64,000 nucleotides of DNA from NCBI RefSeq assembly GCF_026210795.1, contig NC_089458.1:2744001-2808000 (forward strand), in the 5' to 3' direction. This document shows positions 50,707 through 60,299 of the stretch, piece by piece (the stretch's first letter is position 1; each line of letters opens with the position of its first letter). Source of the stretch: Rhizophagus irregularis. Lineage: Eukaryota; Glomeromycota; Glomeromycetes; Glomerales; Glomeraceae. The notes under the pieces were generated by a model. The model saw only the letters and a list, made by a program, of their open reading frames with translations, searched no databases and was not told the DNA's origin. Both the position numbers and the translations under genes were made by a program.

Positions 50707-53700
50707 ATGATCCAATCCTCACTTTCAGAGTTCTTTGACGCCCCCGCCCCATACTATTGTGGGTTTAAAGCCTCTGATATAGGGGAATGCCAATATAAAA
50801 TTCGTGATGATAGTGTTAGACCAAGGCATTTTCTAGGCGCGGATAATGAGGATGGAATAGAAGCCATACTCTCAGAACGTGAAGGCCATTCTTTACATGA
50901 ATTTATTGATGGTGATGAGCCACTCCGGCATATTATAGACTTTGATTTGCCACGAGAGGTGTATGATTCTATTGAACCTAAACTAACAGGCAAAGAGATA
51001 CAAGATTTACTTGTCTGCGCTTTTGGAAAAGTGTGTAAAAATATATTTCCAGACTGGGATCATAAAACTATAACTATTGCTAGTAGTAGTAATGCAAAAA
51101 AAATGTCTCTCCATATCTCCACTTACGGCATGAGACTTAAAAATATTGCTCAAGTTGCTTTGTTTACTGAGCTCGTTCGTAAAAAAGTTCCGGCGTCTCT
51201 ACAGGCAAATAGTATTATCGATAACATAGCAAATAAACGAACATTCTCCTTGCGAATGCTTGGAAGACCTAAGTTTGATGAAAAAATCAACTCTCATGTA
51301 CGAGTAAAAAAAGCTATACATCCAAAAGATGGATCTATCTTCGACTTCATGATCCGCCCACCCAATGATGAATCAGAAGTCATCGAGAACAGTCCTCTCC
51401 TGGTTGTTCCAGAGATGGAAAGCATAAAATATGTTAGCATAAGTAATGAGACAACCGTAGCTGAATTCGAACTGGTTGAGACATTGCTTAAAGAAGCTAG
51501 CATTGAAGGATATAATCTCTCATATCCATCCGATAGTTTTCCTGACAAGTTTCCACTATCACGCATCTCTCCATCACACTGCCCATTATGTGATCAGGAA
51601 CATACTAGTGATAATGCATATATCAGACGAAATAAAAGATCTTATAGCTTTTTCTGTTACCGTGCCAATCAAGATAAACAGCCTGGGACGAGAAATTCTT
51701 CATTAAAACTTACTATTAGCGAAACAGCTTTAGATAAAGAGAAAAAGCTTCCAACCCCTATAAAATTAGACCGACCCAGAATTTCTGACCCAAATGACCG
51801 TTTCGTATGGGGCGATCTAATAGATATGTGTGTATCTGGACGGAAATTTTCTCGTAATGAGATTTATGACGCAATTCAGGCAACAGTCGCCTGTATTCAA
51901 ACAACATCAAGATTATGGGTGCTCAAAATAGAGGATATGAATGGTGGTCTTTATTTTGATATGGCACCAAAACTAGATCTTGCCAAGTATGAAGTTAACT
52001 TGATTGAGCTAGGTGGAGAGGGGGTGAAGTTAATTAATTTAATAGATCAGGCGGTTACCAAAGGTCTAATCCTTTACCACAATATTAATTTTCTACCGTA
52101 CCCGCTGAATAGTCCAGTTCCTAATACAAAGTTCTTTAACCTTTTCATAGGATTTTTGGCAAAGCCAGCGGTGGAGATTAATCCCGAAATCATGGATCCT
52201 ATTCTCTGGCATACAAAGAATATAATTAGTAATGAAAATGAGAAGCTCCACGAATATCTTTGGAATTGGTGGGCATATTTAGTGCAAAAGCCAGAAAAAA
52301 AGCCTCGGTCAATCTTAGTCTTAAAGTCTATACTACAGCAGTGTGGGAAAAATATTATCACCGACTTTATTGGTGATAAAGTCCTAGGGGAACATCTCCA
52401 TTATGCTACATCGGATTTAGAAAAAATTCTTGGGCGTTTCAATAGTGCCATTCAAGCTCGAAAGCTTATTGTTATGAATGAAACTGGAATGTCTAGTGGG
52501 GAATGGCATAAATTTAACGGGCATCTCAAATCCCTTATAACGGAAGGAATGGTGTCTATAGAGCGTAAGGGTATTGAAACAAAGCGAATTAGAGATTTCA
52601 CTGGGTTTATGGTTACAAGCAATCAGGACGCCCCACTCAAAATAGATATAGGAGATTCCTGTGTAGTCTGTTTTGACGTTTCCTCACGTTGTAGAGGCAA
52701 TACAGAGTATTTTAAGCGACTAGGAAAGGTTCTTGACCACCCCGATGCACCAGGAGTAGTCATGAGATATCTTCTTAGTCGTGACCTTTCAGATTTTGAA
52801 CCACAAGAAATTCCCGCAACTAAAATGAAAATAGATATAATGCGCGACCAGCTTCCTAATCCCATTCGATTTTTAATTGATCATATTTCATCTTGGGTTG
52901 AGGATAAAGTAGCCAGCCCAAGTCGTACATCATTGTATCAGAATTATCTTGAATGGTGTGGAGAAAACGGTGAAAAGATATTCCCTAACAACATTTTCGG
53001 TAAGAAGTTATTAGAGAAAAATATTATTGAATGCAAGAGAGCAAGTAGTGGAAAAAGAGAATGGCAATATATTCTCGACCGCCCCAAGATCGTAGCCAAG
53101 CTCTGTGAATCTGGCTTAGGTGATATGGAAGAATTTTCCGATATATCTCAAGACGATTTGCCCGAAAATGAGATTACAGACATACCCATATTCAATGTGC
53201 CAGAAATGGGCCTAGAGGGACCAACTATTCCCCAGAAAATAACCCCGCCTCAACCGGAAGAGAATCTCCCTCCAAGAGGTAAGAAAGCGAATAAACAGGA
53301 CAATTCGACCCAAGTTCTCTTTAACTATGTGGCAGAACAAGCTGAACTCCCAGGTGCTTCAACATCTAGGACATCTGAGACTTCTAAACCACCTGAGCCA
53401 GTAATCGATAAGCCTGAAGTTAATAAGCTTTCCAAAACTAACGAACCTATAAGTAAAAACACGAATACGCCCCCTAAAGAAACAACTAGCAAGCTTCCTG
53501 ATTCTTCTAAGCCTATCAATGAAGTATCGTCTGCCATACTTCTATCAAGAGCCCAGCGTGAAGAGCGTCTCAGAAAAAGGGCAGTCGAACTCGGCGAGAA
53601 TCCAGATGCCTTCATGACCATCACCGAAAAAGACCGACTCAATTCCATTGCATTCCGTGATAGGATGGAAACTGATTCACGAATATGTGGTTGGGCCATA

Positions 53701-53877
53701 GAGACTGAAGAAGATCCCAAAGAATATATGGACATGAAAGTACGAGAAAGATTAATAGGAGAAGAAATAATCCGTCGTAGTCTTGAGGATGAGGGAGTTA
53801 CATCCTCTTGGCTTGATACTGATGAGGAATGGCAAAAAAATATAAGCATACTCCAGGAGAATGGTATGCTTTGGTAA
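50707..53877 (+). CDS. Primase-helicase: AEP primase fused to SF3/NrS-1-type helicase
   Basis: Intronless, 1056 residues from the ATG at 50707; an open extension to 50584 is judged untranslated because this ATG follows a TATATAA box and begins the structured part. The N-terminus is an archaeo-eukaryotic primase: DFD metal site near residues 78-80, S-x-H (SLH) at 134-136, and a downstream D in 'SIIDNIANKRTF' near 170. A C-x2-C-x3-H...C zinc-ribbon-like segment is near 292. The helicase part (about 520-720) fits the NrS-1-polymerase-like/D5-like family: 'WWAYLVQKPEKKP' before the Walker A region, 'CGKNIITDFIGDKVLG', 'KLIVMNETGM' (Walker B position, NE for DE), 'LKSLITEG' and sensor 'TSN'. The P-loop is degenerate and an expected Arg finger reads Cys. 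The last 250 residues are Pro/Ser/charged and disordered. Such proteins replicate viruses, virophages and plasmids. It is the first gene of a same-strand cassette. Confidence 0.78.
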   Translation: MIQSSLSEFFDAPAPYYCGFKASDIGECQYKIRDDSVRPRHFLGADNEDGIEAILSEREGHSLHEFIDGDEPLRHIIDFDLPREVYDSIEPKLTGKEIQDLLVCAFGKVCKNIFPDWDHKTITIASSSNAKKMSLHISTYGMRLKNIAQVALFTELVRKKVPASLQANSIIDNIANKRTFSLRMLGRPKFDEKINSHVRVKKAIHPKDGSIFDFMIRPPNDESEVIENSPLLVVPEMESIKYVSISNETTVAEFELVETLLKEASIEGYNLSYPSDSFPDKFPLSRISPSHCPLCDQEHTSDNAYIRRNKRSYSFFCYRANQDKQPGTRNSSLKLTISETALDKEKKLPTPIKLDRPRISDPNDRFVWGDLIDMCVSGRKFSRNEIYDAIQATVACIQTTSRLWVLKIEDMNGGLYFDMAPKLDLAKYEVNLIELGGEGVKLINLIDQAVTKGLILYHNINFLPYPLNSPVPNTKFFNLFIGFLAKPAVEINPEIMDPILWHTKNIISNENEKLHEYLWNWWAYLVQKPEKKPRSILVLKSILQQCGKNIITDFIGDKVLGEHLHYATSDLEKILGRFNSAIQARKLIVMNETGMSSGEWHKFNGHLKSLITEGMVSIERKGIETKRIRDFTGFMVTSNQDAPLKIDIGDSCVVCFDVSSRCRGNTEYFKRLGKVLDHPDAPGVVMRYLLSRDLSDFEPQEIPATKMKIDIMRDQLPNPIRFLIDHISSWVEDKVASPSRTSLYQNYLEWCGENGEKIFPNNIFGKKLLEKNIIECKRASSGKREWQYILDRPKIVAKLCESGLGDMEEFSDISQDDLPENEITDIPIFNVPEMGLEGPTIPQKITPPQPEENLPPRGKKANKQDNSTQVLFNYVAEQAELPGASTSRTSETSKPPEPVIDKPEVNKLSKTNEPISKNTNTPPKETTSKLPDSSKPINEVSSAILLSRAQREERLRKRAVELGENPDAFMTITEKDRLNSIAFRDRMETDSRICGWAIETEEDPKEYMDMKVRERLIGEEIIRRSLEDEGVTSSWLDTDEEWQKNISILQENGMLW

Positions 53878-54079
53878 AGAGCGAATAAAAGCGGGATAAT
53901 AGTATTGGTAGGGATGGAACTTTTTCCTCTTTACAACTAGGCGATATATAATTCCAAAATATTATTATTTTTGCCTATCGGAATAATTATTTATTTTTTT
54001 TGAATTGAACTTTCCCCGCATAGTATATACCAAATAATCTAGGTATAACCAAATATCTTACATATTACCAAATAATAAC
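53878..54079. promoter_or_regulatory. Spacer and presumed promoter of the recombinase gene
   Basis: 202 bp with a T-run followed by CCCCG (about 54014-54018), then TATATA, then repeats of 'aataatcta..tataac' and 'attaccaaataat' up to the ATG. These words recall the 19-bp array at 48448-48660. Confidence 0.4.
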
Positions 54080-55243
54080 ATGGCAGGCATCGCAACTAAA
54101 TATGTAACAGAAAATGAGCTCAATAACGAGATAAGTATCGAAGAGCTCAGTCGACACGCACTGGCGTTAGACATCCTTTTGACGGATAAAACTAAGAGGG
54201 ATCAGGCACGACGTCGTTTTAAGAAAGGATATAACTTTAGCGAAAAACAGGTATTTGCATTAATTCCTAAGCAGACGGCTGGTCGGAAAAAAGAAGGAGC
54301 TGTATCCAATACTCCTGATACCACTCAGGAAGTAGAACCAAAAGAGGGGACAGTGAATATGTGTCAAATTTCACCGAAAGAGACTATTAGAGATTTGGCC
54401 GAGCGTATTATCCGAGATAATATTAGCGAAAAAGAGGTAGAAGTTATAGCCAAGGCCTTATCTGGAACGGCCTCTAATGCCAGCGCTGGCCTATCACGCC
54501 TCACTAGACTTCGAAGAGAACTGAAAGCCCTCGGAGCCTCAAAAAAAATTATCTCGGCTACATTTATTCCAGACATAACTTGTTCAACTAATAAAATTCA
54601 AAAAGAGAATAGATTGTTACGTGAAAATGAAGGGATCTATTATCCAGACCACTTCTCATTAGAATCGGTTAAGGAAAGACTGGATTCATATGTTGTGTCA
54701 AATATACCCGATAAACAAGCCCTAGCCGATGTAATGATAATGCTTTGTATTCGCCCTGGCGAAATTAAAGACTTGCACATATTCAATGGAAACGTAACTG
54801 GGTATGGGAAAAATCGAGATCAACAAGACATTCCTTGAGTATTTAGATCACTAGAGAAGAATGAGGAACGGGCGAAGCAATTGCTTATATGGATTCAGGA
54901 AGCAATTTCTTCCAGACAGTTACGAGACCCAGGAAAGCCAGGCGTATTATGGTTCAATACATTCCTAAAAAAAGATGAATTTCTCTCTAAAATAGGTAAA
55001 CCGCTACTCCCTAGTTCTTTACGCAAATTAGGGGCGGTATTTGCAGTTGTATCGCATGGTTCAAAGAATTTATCAGAGGCTATGACTATCGCTAGTGAAG
55101 CACTTCGCCACAGTGCAGACAACCATGTCTCCCCTGCAAAAAACTATACTATAGTCAATTACAGGCCCTGTGGAGTACCTTATGATCAGGCAAAAGCATT
55201 CGAGTTCTTTGACGAAAACAAATCACATATAAGGGTTAGATGA
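54080..55243 (+). pseudogene. Tyrosine recombinase-like gene broken by one in-frame stop
   Basis: One continuous frame of 387 codons interrupted only by TGA at 54836-54838 (codon 253). The first half is helical and charged, like a core-binding domain. The second half looks like a tyrosine recombinase catalytic fold: the first catalytic Arg in 'CIRPGEIKDL' (about residue 230), a possible hairpin Lys in 'GYGKNR', then after the stop 'SSLRKLGAVFA' (second Arg; the usual His of HxxR is not evident), 'ALRHSADNH' (His of the LGH motif) and 'NYTIVNY' with the likely nucleophile Tyr. It starts 202 bp after the primase gene, on the same strand. The stop makes it a probable pseudogene unless it is read through or is a sequencing error. 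The family call rests on motif order alone. Confidence 0.65.
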
Positions 55244-55344
55244 TTAGGATCGGAAGAGCGTTACTTCCAGTAATCCTGGTATCATTTATTAATTTTATTT
55301 TTTTCGCCCGAGGCAAGATATAGCATATATAAAGTATCGTAAAA

Positions 55345-55758
55345 ATGGTAACCGATCAAAATCATTCATTCGATAGTGCACCCATTGAGCAGGAAGTGTC
55401 CAGATATGAGAAAATTGCTAAGCGGATTGCAGATATGGATAATGCGCTTTCTGAAAAGATGGGGGCACTGGATGAAAAAATGGATAACTACTATTCCGAG
55501 TATAAAAAGTCGGTAAAAAGACTGGAAAGAGATGTAGGATCCTTAGAAGATGAATTGGAAAATCTGGACGAATATGTAGTGGAAGATCTGGATGAATGTG
55601 TGGATAGGGAAACTGTGGTCGACTTAATTCATGAAATAGTTCTCTCGCTTATTGGTAAAAAAGGGTCAAGAGGCGCTGTGTTAAGAAAGAGCGAGGATAT
55701 CCCTCATAAGCAACGAAGAAAGGCACGACCGAGAAAGGTTAAGCAGATTGTAGTTTGA
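55345..55758 (+). CDS. Coiled-coil protein of the accessory cassette
   Basis: Intronless, 137 residues. Residues about 15-90 are strongly heptad-like and charged (DMDNALSEKM, RLERDVGSLEDELENLDEYV), predicting a long coiled coil. The last 35 residues are highly basic with 'KQRRKARPRKVK', able to bind nucleic acid. I recognise no family. The ATG is preceded by a T-run, CCCG and TATATAAA (55326-55333), the layout seen at its neighbours. It could be a structural or DNA-binding accessory factor of the primase/recombinase cassette; this is inferred only from position. Confidence 0.6.
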   Translation: MVTDQNHSFDSAPIEQEVSRYEKIAKRIADMDNALSEKMGALDEKMDNYYSEYKKSVKRLERDVGSLEDELENLDEYVVEDLDECVDRETVVDLIHEIVLSLIGKKGSRGAVLRKSEDIPHKQRRKARPRKVKQIVV

Positions 55759-55829
55759 AGTGGGTCGAGTCAGGCACTTTGCATATTTTTTCAGTCAAAG
55801 TTATTAGGTTTAGCATATAAATAATCAAA

Positions 55830-56099
55830 ATGGAAAGTGATCAAAAGCATCTAACAGCCTTAACCAATATCCCGCCCAAGTCTACTTCATCTGAGAGTAG
55901 TTCATCTAAATCAAGCTCATCCGAGACTAGTTCGTCTGAATATAGTTCGTCATCCGAGAGTAGTTCATCCGAATCCAATTCATCCGATTCTGATATTGAT
56001 GAGATAGTAAACATGATTAAGCATCAAAGAATTAGGAAGCGCTTAGCCCAAAAGAAAGATCAGGAGAAAATGCATATAATAAAAAATAAGGCTAATTAG
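55830..56099 (+). CDS. Short Ser-rich acidic/basic protein
   Basis: 89 residues. The middle (about 18-54) is a run of SSSES/SSSK-type repeats ending in Asp/Glu; the C-terminus is basic and helical ('HQRIRKRLAQKKDQEK'). No family is recognised. It begins 71 bp after the coiled-coil gene. The words TAGCATATAAAT just upstream match TAGCATATATAAA upstream of that gene, which supports a genuine promoter and a real short gene. Confidence 0.5.
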   Translation: MESDQKHLTALTNIPPKSTSSESSSSKSSSSETSSSEYSSSSESSSSESNSSDSDIDEIVNMIKHQRIRKRLAQKKDQEKMHIIKNKAN

Positions 56100-56174
56100 C
56101 TATCCGATAAATGCCAGTCCGCAGTGATAGAAATTTATTTTTTATATTTGGATATTATATATGCTATAATAAAA

Positions 56175-56546
56175 ATGGTATTCATGAATTGTGTAGTCGA
56201 AGAAAATAGTCCCACCCAGGCATCAATTGATACATGCGCCAATGTAAATTGCATTAGCCAAAAACATATTGGTGAATTAGGAATTGCATATCATGATGAA
56301 AATAATAGCATTAAAACTCTGGATGCAACCTATTCCATAATAGGAAAAGTTAATCTGCATATCGGCTTTAATGATGGCGAGAAACATAAAAGCACACCCA
56401 GTGAATTCATAGTTGTTGGACCAGATTGGCCGGGACCTGATTTAATTTTAGGAGGGCCTTGGTTTCGAGAAAATGGTGCAACTTTGGATATATGCAATTC
56501 AAAACTATTATTAGACGATAATTTTGCGATCCCATTCAAAGTATGA
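56175..56546 (+). CDS. Retropepsin-like aspartic protease domain protein
   Basis: 123 residues from the ATG at 56175, which follows ctataataaaa; an open extension to 56124 lacks an ATG. 'SIDTCANVNCIS' (about residues 17-28) stands where retropepsins have the catalytic D-T-G-A, and 'DLILGGPWFRENGATLDI' (about 92-109) matches the hydrophobic-I-L-G flap-end motif and following strand. Length suits a single-domain, dimer-forming retropepsin or a Ddi1-like protease. Cys replaces the invariant Gly of DTG, so activity is doubtful. No reverse transcriptase, integrase or gag lies nearby, so it is not simply a retroelement remnant in place. It is the last gene of the same-strand cassette. Confidence 0.6.
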   Translation: MVFMNCVVEENSPTQASIDTCANVNCISQKHIGELGIAYHDENNSIKTLDATYSIIGKVNLHIGFNDGEKHKSTPSEFIVVGPDWPGPDLILGGPWFRENGATLDICNSKLLLDDNFAIPFKV

Positions 56547-56641
56547 ACCCATGCAGAATAACGATTATCTGAAGTAGTGATCATCAATATGCGTAATTTT
56601 ATTTTTTCGTTTAAAGATACAACATATAACATGCACTATGT

Positions 56642-57539
56642 ATGGCGCAATCAAGCATCTTTCATTTACCAGAACTATTAGAACAGATTTTACATTTCTT
56701 ATTGATAGATAAATCCCTCTATCCCGCTCTATATGTATCCCGATTGTGGTACAGATGCGGTGCCCCTATTCTGTGGAAGCGTATCGAATTGAGAGGGAAA
56801 GACTTATATCCTGGACAATCTCTTCCAAATGATTATAAAAATTACTGTGCAAAGAATCACCCTCAATTAAATAAATTCATAAGGATAGAACGTGCAAAGG
56901 ATCTCTCTCGATTGAAAAAATTCATAAAGTTAGTACGTAGGAAGCAAACGCCAGTTTATTGCTCAAATGTAACTCATCTCGAAGTATCATACTACCATTC
57001 ACTTTCAGATAAAAAAATCATAAGCATTGTACATTCATGCTCAAATATAACCCACTTGAGTTTCATAAATAGCATAGCATTTAGTAATAGAGCATTAGAA
57101 CTGATAGCGGGTTTATACTCGAATCTGAAGTACCTCAATCTATGCATTGATCGACCAGGTGGCTTTAGGAGCTTTCGTACTCGAGAAGTAGATGGCAGTG
57201 GTCTATGGGGAATCGCGAAGTCATACCATAGATTAGAATATCTAAATATCTCTAATCGTAGAATATTCTGAAACATCAATTTGTAATGTTATTCGTTCTT
57301 GCCAAGGCTCCAGCAACTCGACCTTAGTTTTTGTCAAATTACCGATATAACTATCAAAGAAATTGCTGGTTCATGTCTTAATTTAAAGTACCTCAATTTG
57401 GAAGGGTGTAATAATATTAGCAAAGAAGTCGTAGATCAGCTGGTTTCTCGCTTGATCCAAATATCCATGTTGAGAATTTTGTGCCGATTCGGGTACATCC
57501 CCTAGATCTGATCCATCAACTCGCAAGGCAACTGGGAAT
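56642..57539 (+). pseudogene. F-box/LRR protein pseudogene, 5' part
   Basis: The N-terminus 'FHLPELLEQILHFLLIDKSL' is an F-box-like start, followed by 'VSRLWYRCGAPILWKRIEL'. Leucine-rich repeats of the AMN1/SCF-receptor type follow ('LKYLNLCI', 'LEYLNIS', '[13 protein letters not shown]', '[13 protein letters not shown]'). Such proteins choose substrates for SCF ubiquitin ligases. The frame is open to 57271, then broken at least three times: near 57265-57275, near 57298-57305, and near 57440-57452, where a duplicated TC dinucleotide fits. Each downstream frame continues recognisable repeat sequence, so these are indels, not the gene's end. The last frame runs to 57539, where the hAT transposon enters, and resumes at 60292. 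Expanded F-box families are usual in Rhizophagus-type genomes. Confidence 0.8.
57532..57539. repeat. Left 8-bp target-site duplication (ctgggaat)
   Basis: Identical to 60292-60299; the pair marks the hAT insertion site. Confidence 0.92.
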
Positions 57540-60291
57540 CAGGGTCTAAAATAGGATTTCAATTTTACCGGACAATTTTCCGACATGGTTTCAATTTATC
57601 GGTTCTTTTAAAAATTTATCGGAAAAAATTTCCGATTCTTAAAAAATTGTTCGGCTTGTTAATTTTTAGGATATTTTAATATGATTTTAGGTTTATTTTA
57701 TTTATTTCTATTTAAATTCTATTTAATTCTTCTTTTACAACTTTGATACCAAATTTTTAACGCGTTATTGAAATCAAATTCCATCACATTTACGTTATGC
57801 AATCCAACCATCATTAACATATGCAATGAATCATTATTTAATTGATTCCGAATATCGGTTTTAATTAAATTTTGTCTAGAAAAACCCCTTTCGCAATCTA
57901 CACTAGAAAATGGTATGGAATAAAATATACTGATCAAAATAAGAATATTAGGATACATATCAGTATGATACTGAAATAATAGTGGTAATAAATCATCAAT
58001 AGGAAGATTTTCATAATTTGCTAAAATTATGGCTTTAAAATTATCCCATTCATCACGAATAGCATCAGCATCAATGATTGGCATCAAATAATTAGGCGCA
58101 TTGGCTACTCCATAAATTCCTATTAACTCCTCTAATTCTTTCTCTCCATAATCATTTAAACTCTCTTTGTTTTTTGGCCATTCTATTGGATTCATTATTT
58201 TCATAGCAGATAAAATTGGTCTATGTGGAAATCTGTCATTAATTTCGCAAATCACGGCGGCTGCAAAATCCATAATATCTACTTGTAAATCAACTTCATC
58301 TCGAGATTCAAATAAAATATGATGATTACCAATAAAAGAATCCTTTGCCGGAGGTACTTTTGATAGAAAATTATTTAAATGTGCGCTCAATTTTTGATTT
58401 CCATCATCATCAACTTCCAAATATTCATGTTCTATTTTTTGAATAGTAGAATTAATTATGGGCTCGATATCAGAAAATATAATATATTTCCTTTGAAACA
58501 TTTTGCTTAGCTCCATTAAATGACCTAAAATATCATACAAAAAATTTAAAAATACTAAAACTTTCCAATTACAGAGTTTTGAATATAGATTAAACATTGA
58601 TTGTTGTCTTTGAAATGAAAGTGTTGTTGTAATTTCAAGAATTGTATCCAGCAATGGCTCAATAGATATACATATACTTTTAACAGCTTCATACCAAGAC
58701 AGCCATCTAATTTCAAAAATATTTTTTATCTTTAAAGTCGGGTGATCCAATATCGTCTGAAAATTTCTCAAAGTTTCAACTCTTTTTTCAGAATTACTAA
58801 AAAAATTATATGTTTCTTTAATTAAATTTTCAATATATTTACAAAAAGTCACCCGTTTTTGAGCTGAATTACATGCCAATGCTAATCTATGTGCAATGCA
58901 ATGACTTACAAATAAATAAGGATTTTTATTTGCAAGTTTTGCCGCTACACCATTATTTCTACCAAGCATTACACTAGCTCCATCTGATGAGAAAGACATA
59001 ATTTTTTTTTCCAATCCTAAATTAAATTAAATTAATTAATAAATTAATAAATTAACAAATATAATTTAAAATTTTAATATTTAATAATAATTCTCACCTT
59101 TAGATTCAAATAAAGAAAATATAGCCAAAAAAATAGTTTCGGCGTCTTTACCATTCAAATGTAATAGTTTTATGTATTTGACTTTAATAAAACCTCTTAA
59201 ACAATATTTAACATAAAGAATTATATGTGATTCTGTGCTAATATCTGTACTTTCATCCACCATAATACCAAAACTTGTAGTTTCATTAAGTTCGTTCCAT
59301 AATTCCTCTTCAATTGATGAAGATATCGCTAGCAATAAATCTTTTGCAGAAGTAGGATTTTCGTATGTTATAGAATTTGAGTTAGAAATTAAATTAGGAC
59401 TTTCAAGTGCACGTCCAAGTTGTACTAATTGTGAAAATTGGTTAAGTGGAAGATTATTTTGCGCCATAGAATATATTATTTTCATTAAACTCTCTACGTG
59501 TTTATTTGCATGATTTACAGCATTTGATGTAGCTTTAACCATTGCAAGCCTACTACTTTCTTTTTTTAATGCTTCTTTATGACCGCCACTATTATTATGT
59601 TCTTGAATTGTTGATTTTTTACCAACATTTTTTGAACCTAAATTTGATTAAATATGTAAATTATTAAAATTTTACTTAATAATATTATAATTAAAACATC
59701 GTTATACCTTCTTTAGCGAAAGGAATATTAATACCATGAAATCTACATAATTCACAGTGCATTTTTTTTTCTTTAGAATCATATCTTAACCATGAAAATT
59801 CTTTAAGCCATTTTTTTTGAAATCCTTTTTTATTAATTTTCGCTTTTGTTTTTCTTTTTGATATACAAGATTTTGAAATTTTTCGTTTTTTAGAACTTCT
59901 TTGAGAATTTTTTTCGTCTATTTCATCTATTTCTTCTGTAGAAATTTCTGATAAAGAAGTTTCTGATAAAGATAAATTACTTTCATCACTTTCAGATAAA
60001 GATTTATCCTTTTCATTCAATTTATCCTTATTTTTACTTTTATTTACATTAGCATTAATAGGTTTATAATAACGAAGAAGAGTCATTTTTTTTTAAGGTA
60101 TATATTTCGTTATTTCGTTAATTTTGATAAAACTACAAAAAAAAAATATCTGATTATCGTAAAAAATCATTTTCAAATAATTTACCCCTTAAAATTTTTC
60201 TCGGCAAAAAAACCGATTGATATAAAAAATTTCGGACATTTTTAAAATATATCGGTTTTTTCCGATTTTTACAGTACTATTTTATACCCTG
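57540..60291 (-). mobile_element. Complete hAT-superfamily DNA transposon (2752 bp)
   Basis: The ends are imperfect terminal inverted repeats, cagggtctaaaatag on the left and cagggtataaaatag read from the right (14 of 15 match). Perfect 8-bp duplications, ctgggaat, flank it. Subterminal regions carry many tatcgg/ttccga words on both sides (57578-57655, 60190-60270), as expected for hAT transposase-binding sites. The only gene is a minus-strand transposase with all exons in frame. The intact duplication and gene suggest a recent insertion. The host is an F-box/LRR pseudogene on the plus strand. Confidence 0.93.
57719..60086 (-). CDS. hAT transposase, intact
   Basis: Cut-and-paste DNA transposase. 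Three exons (60086-59708, 59637-59098, 59016-57719), with two short GT-AG introns, total 2217 nt, 738 residues. The N-terminus is Ser/Glu- and Lys-rich. A zinc-finger-like segment has 'HCELCRFHGI' (about residue 111) and, after the first intron, 'QEHNNSGGH'. The RNase H-like core shows 'GIMVDESTDIS' (first catalytic Asp), 'FSSDGASVMLGRNNGVA' (second Asp) and 'SHCIAHRLALA'. The C-terminal dimerisation region holds 'SSVDCERGFSRQNLIKTDIR' with the catalytic Glu, then 'MLMMVGL'. It resembles the ZNF862/KIAA1586-like hAT group. No stop or frameshift was found, so it may be functional. Confidence 0.9.
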
Positions 60292-60299
60292 CTGGGAAT
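60292..60299. repeat. Right 8-bp target-site duplication (ctgggaat)
   Basis: Second copy of the duplication flanking the hAT element; reading resumes here in the interrupted F-box/LRR pseudogene. Confidence 0.92.
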
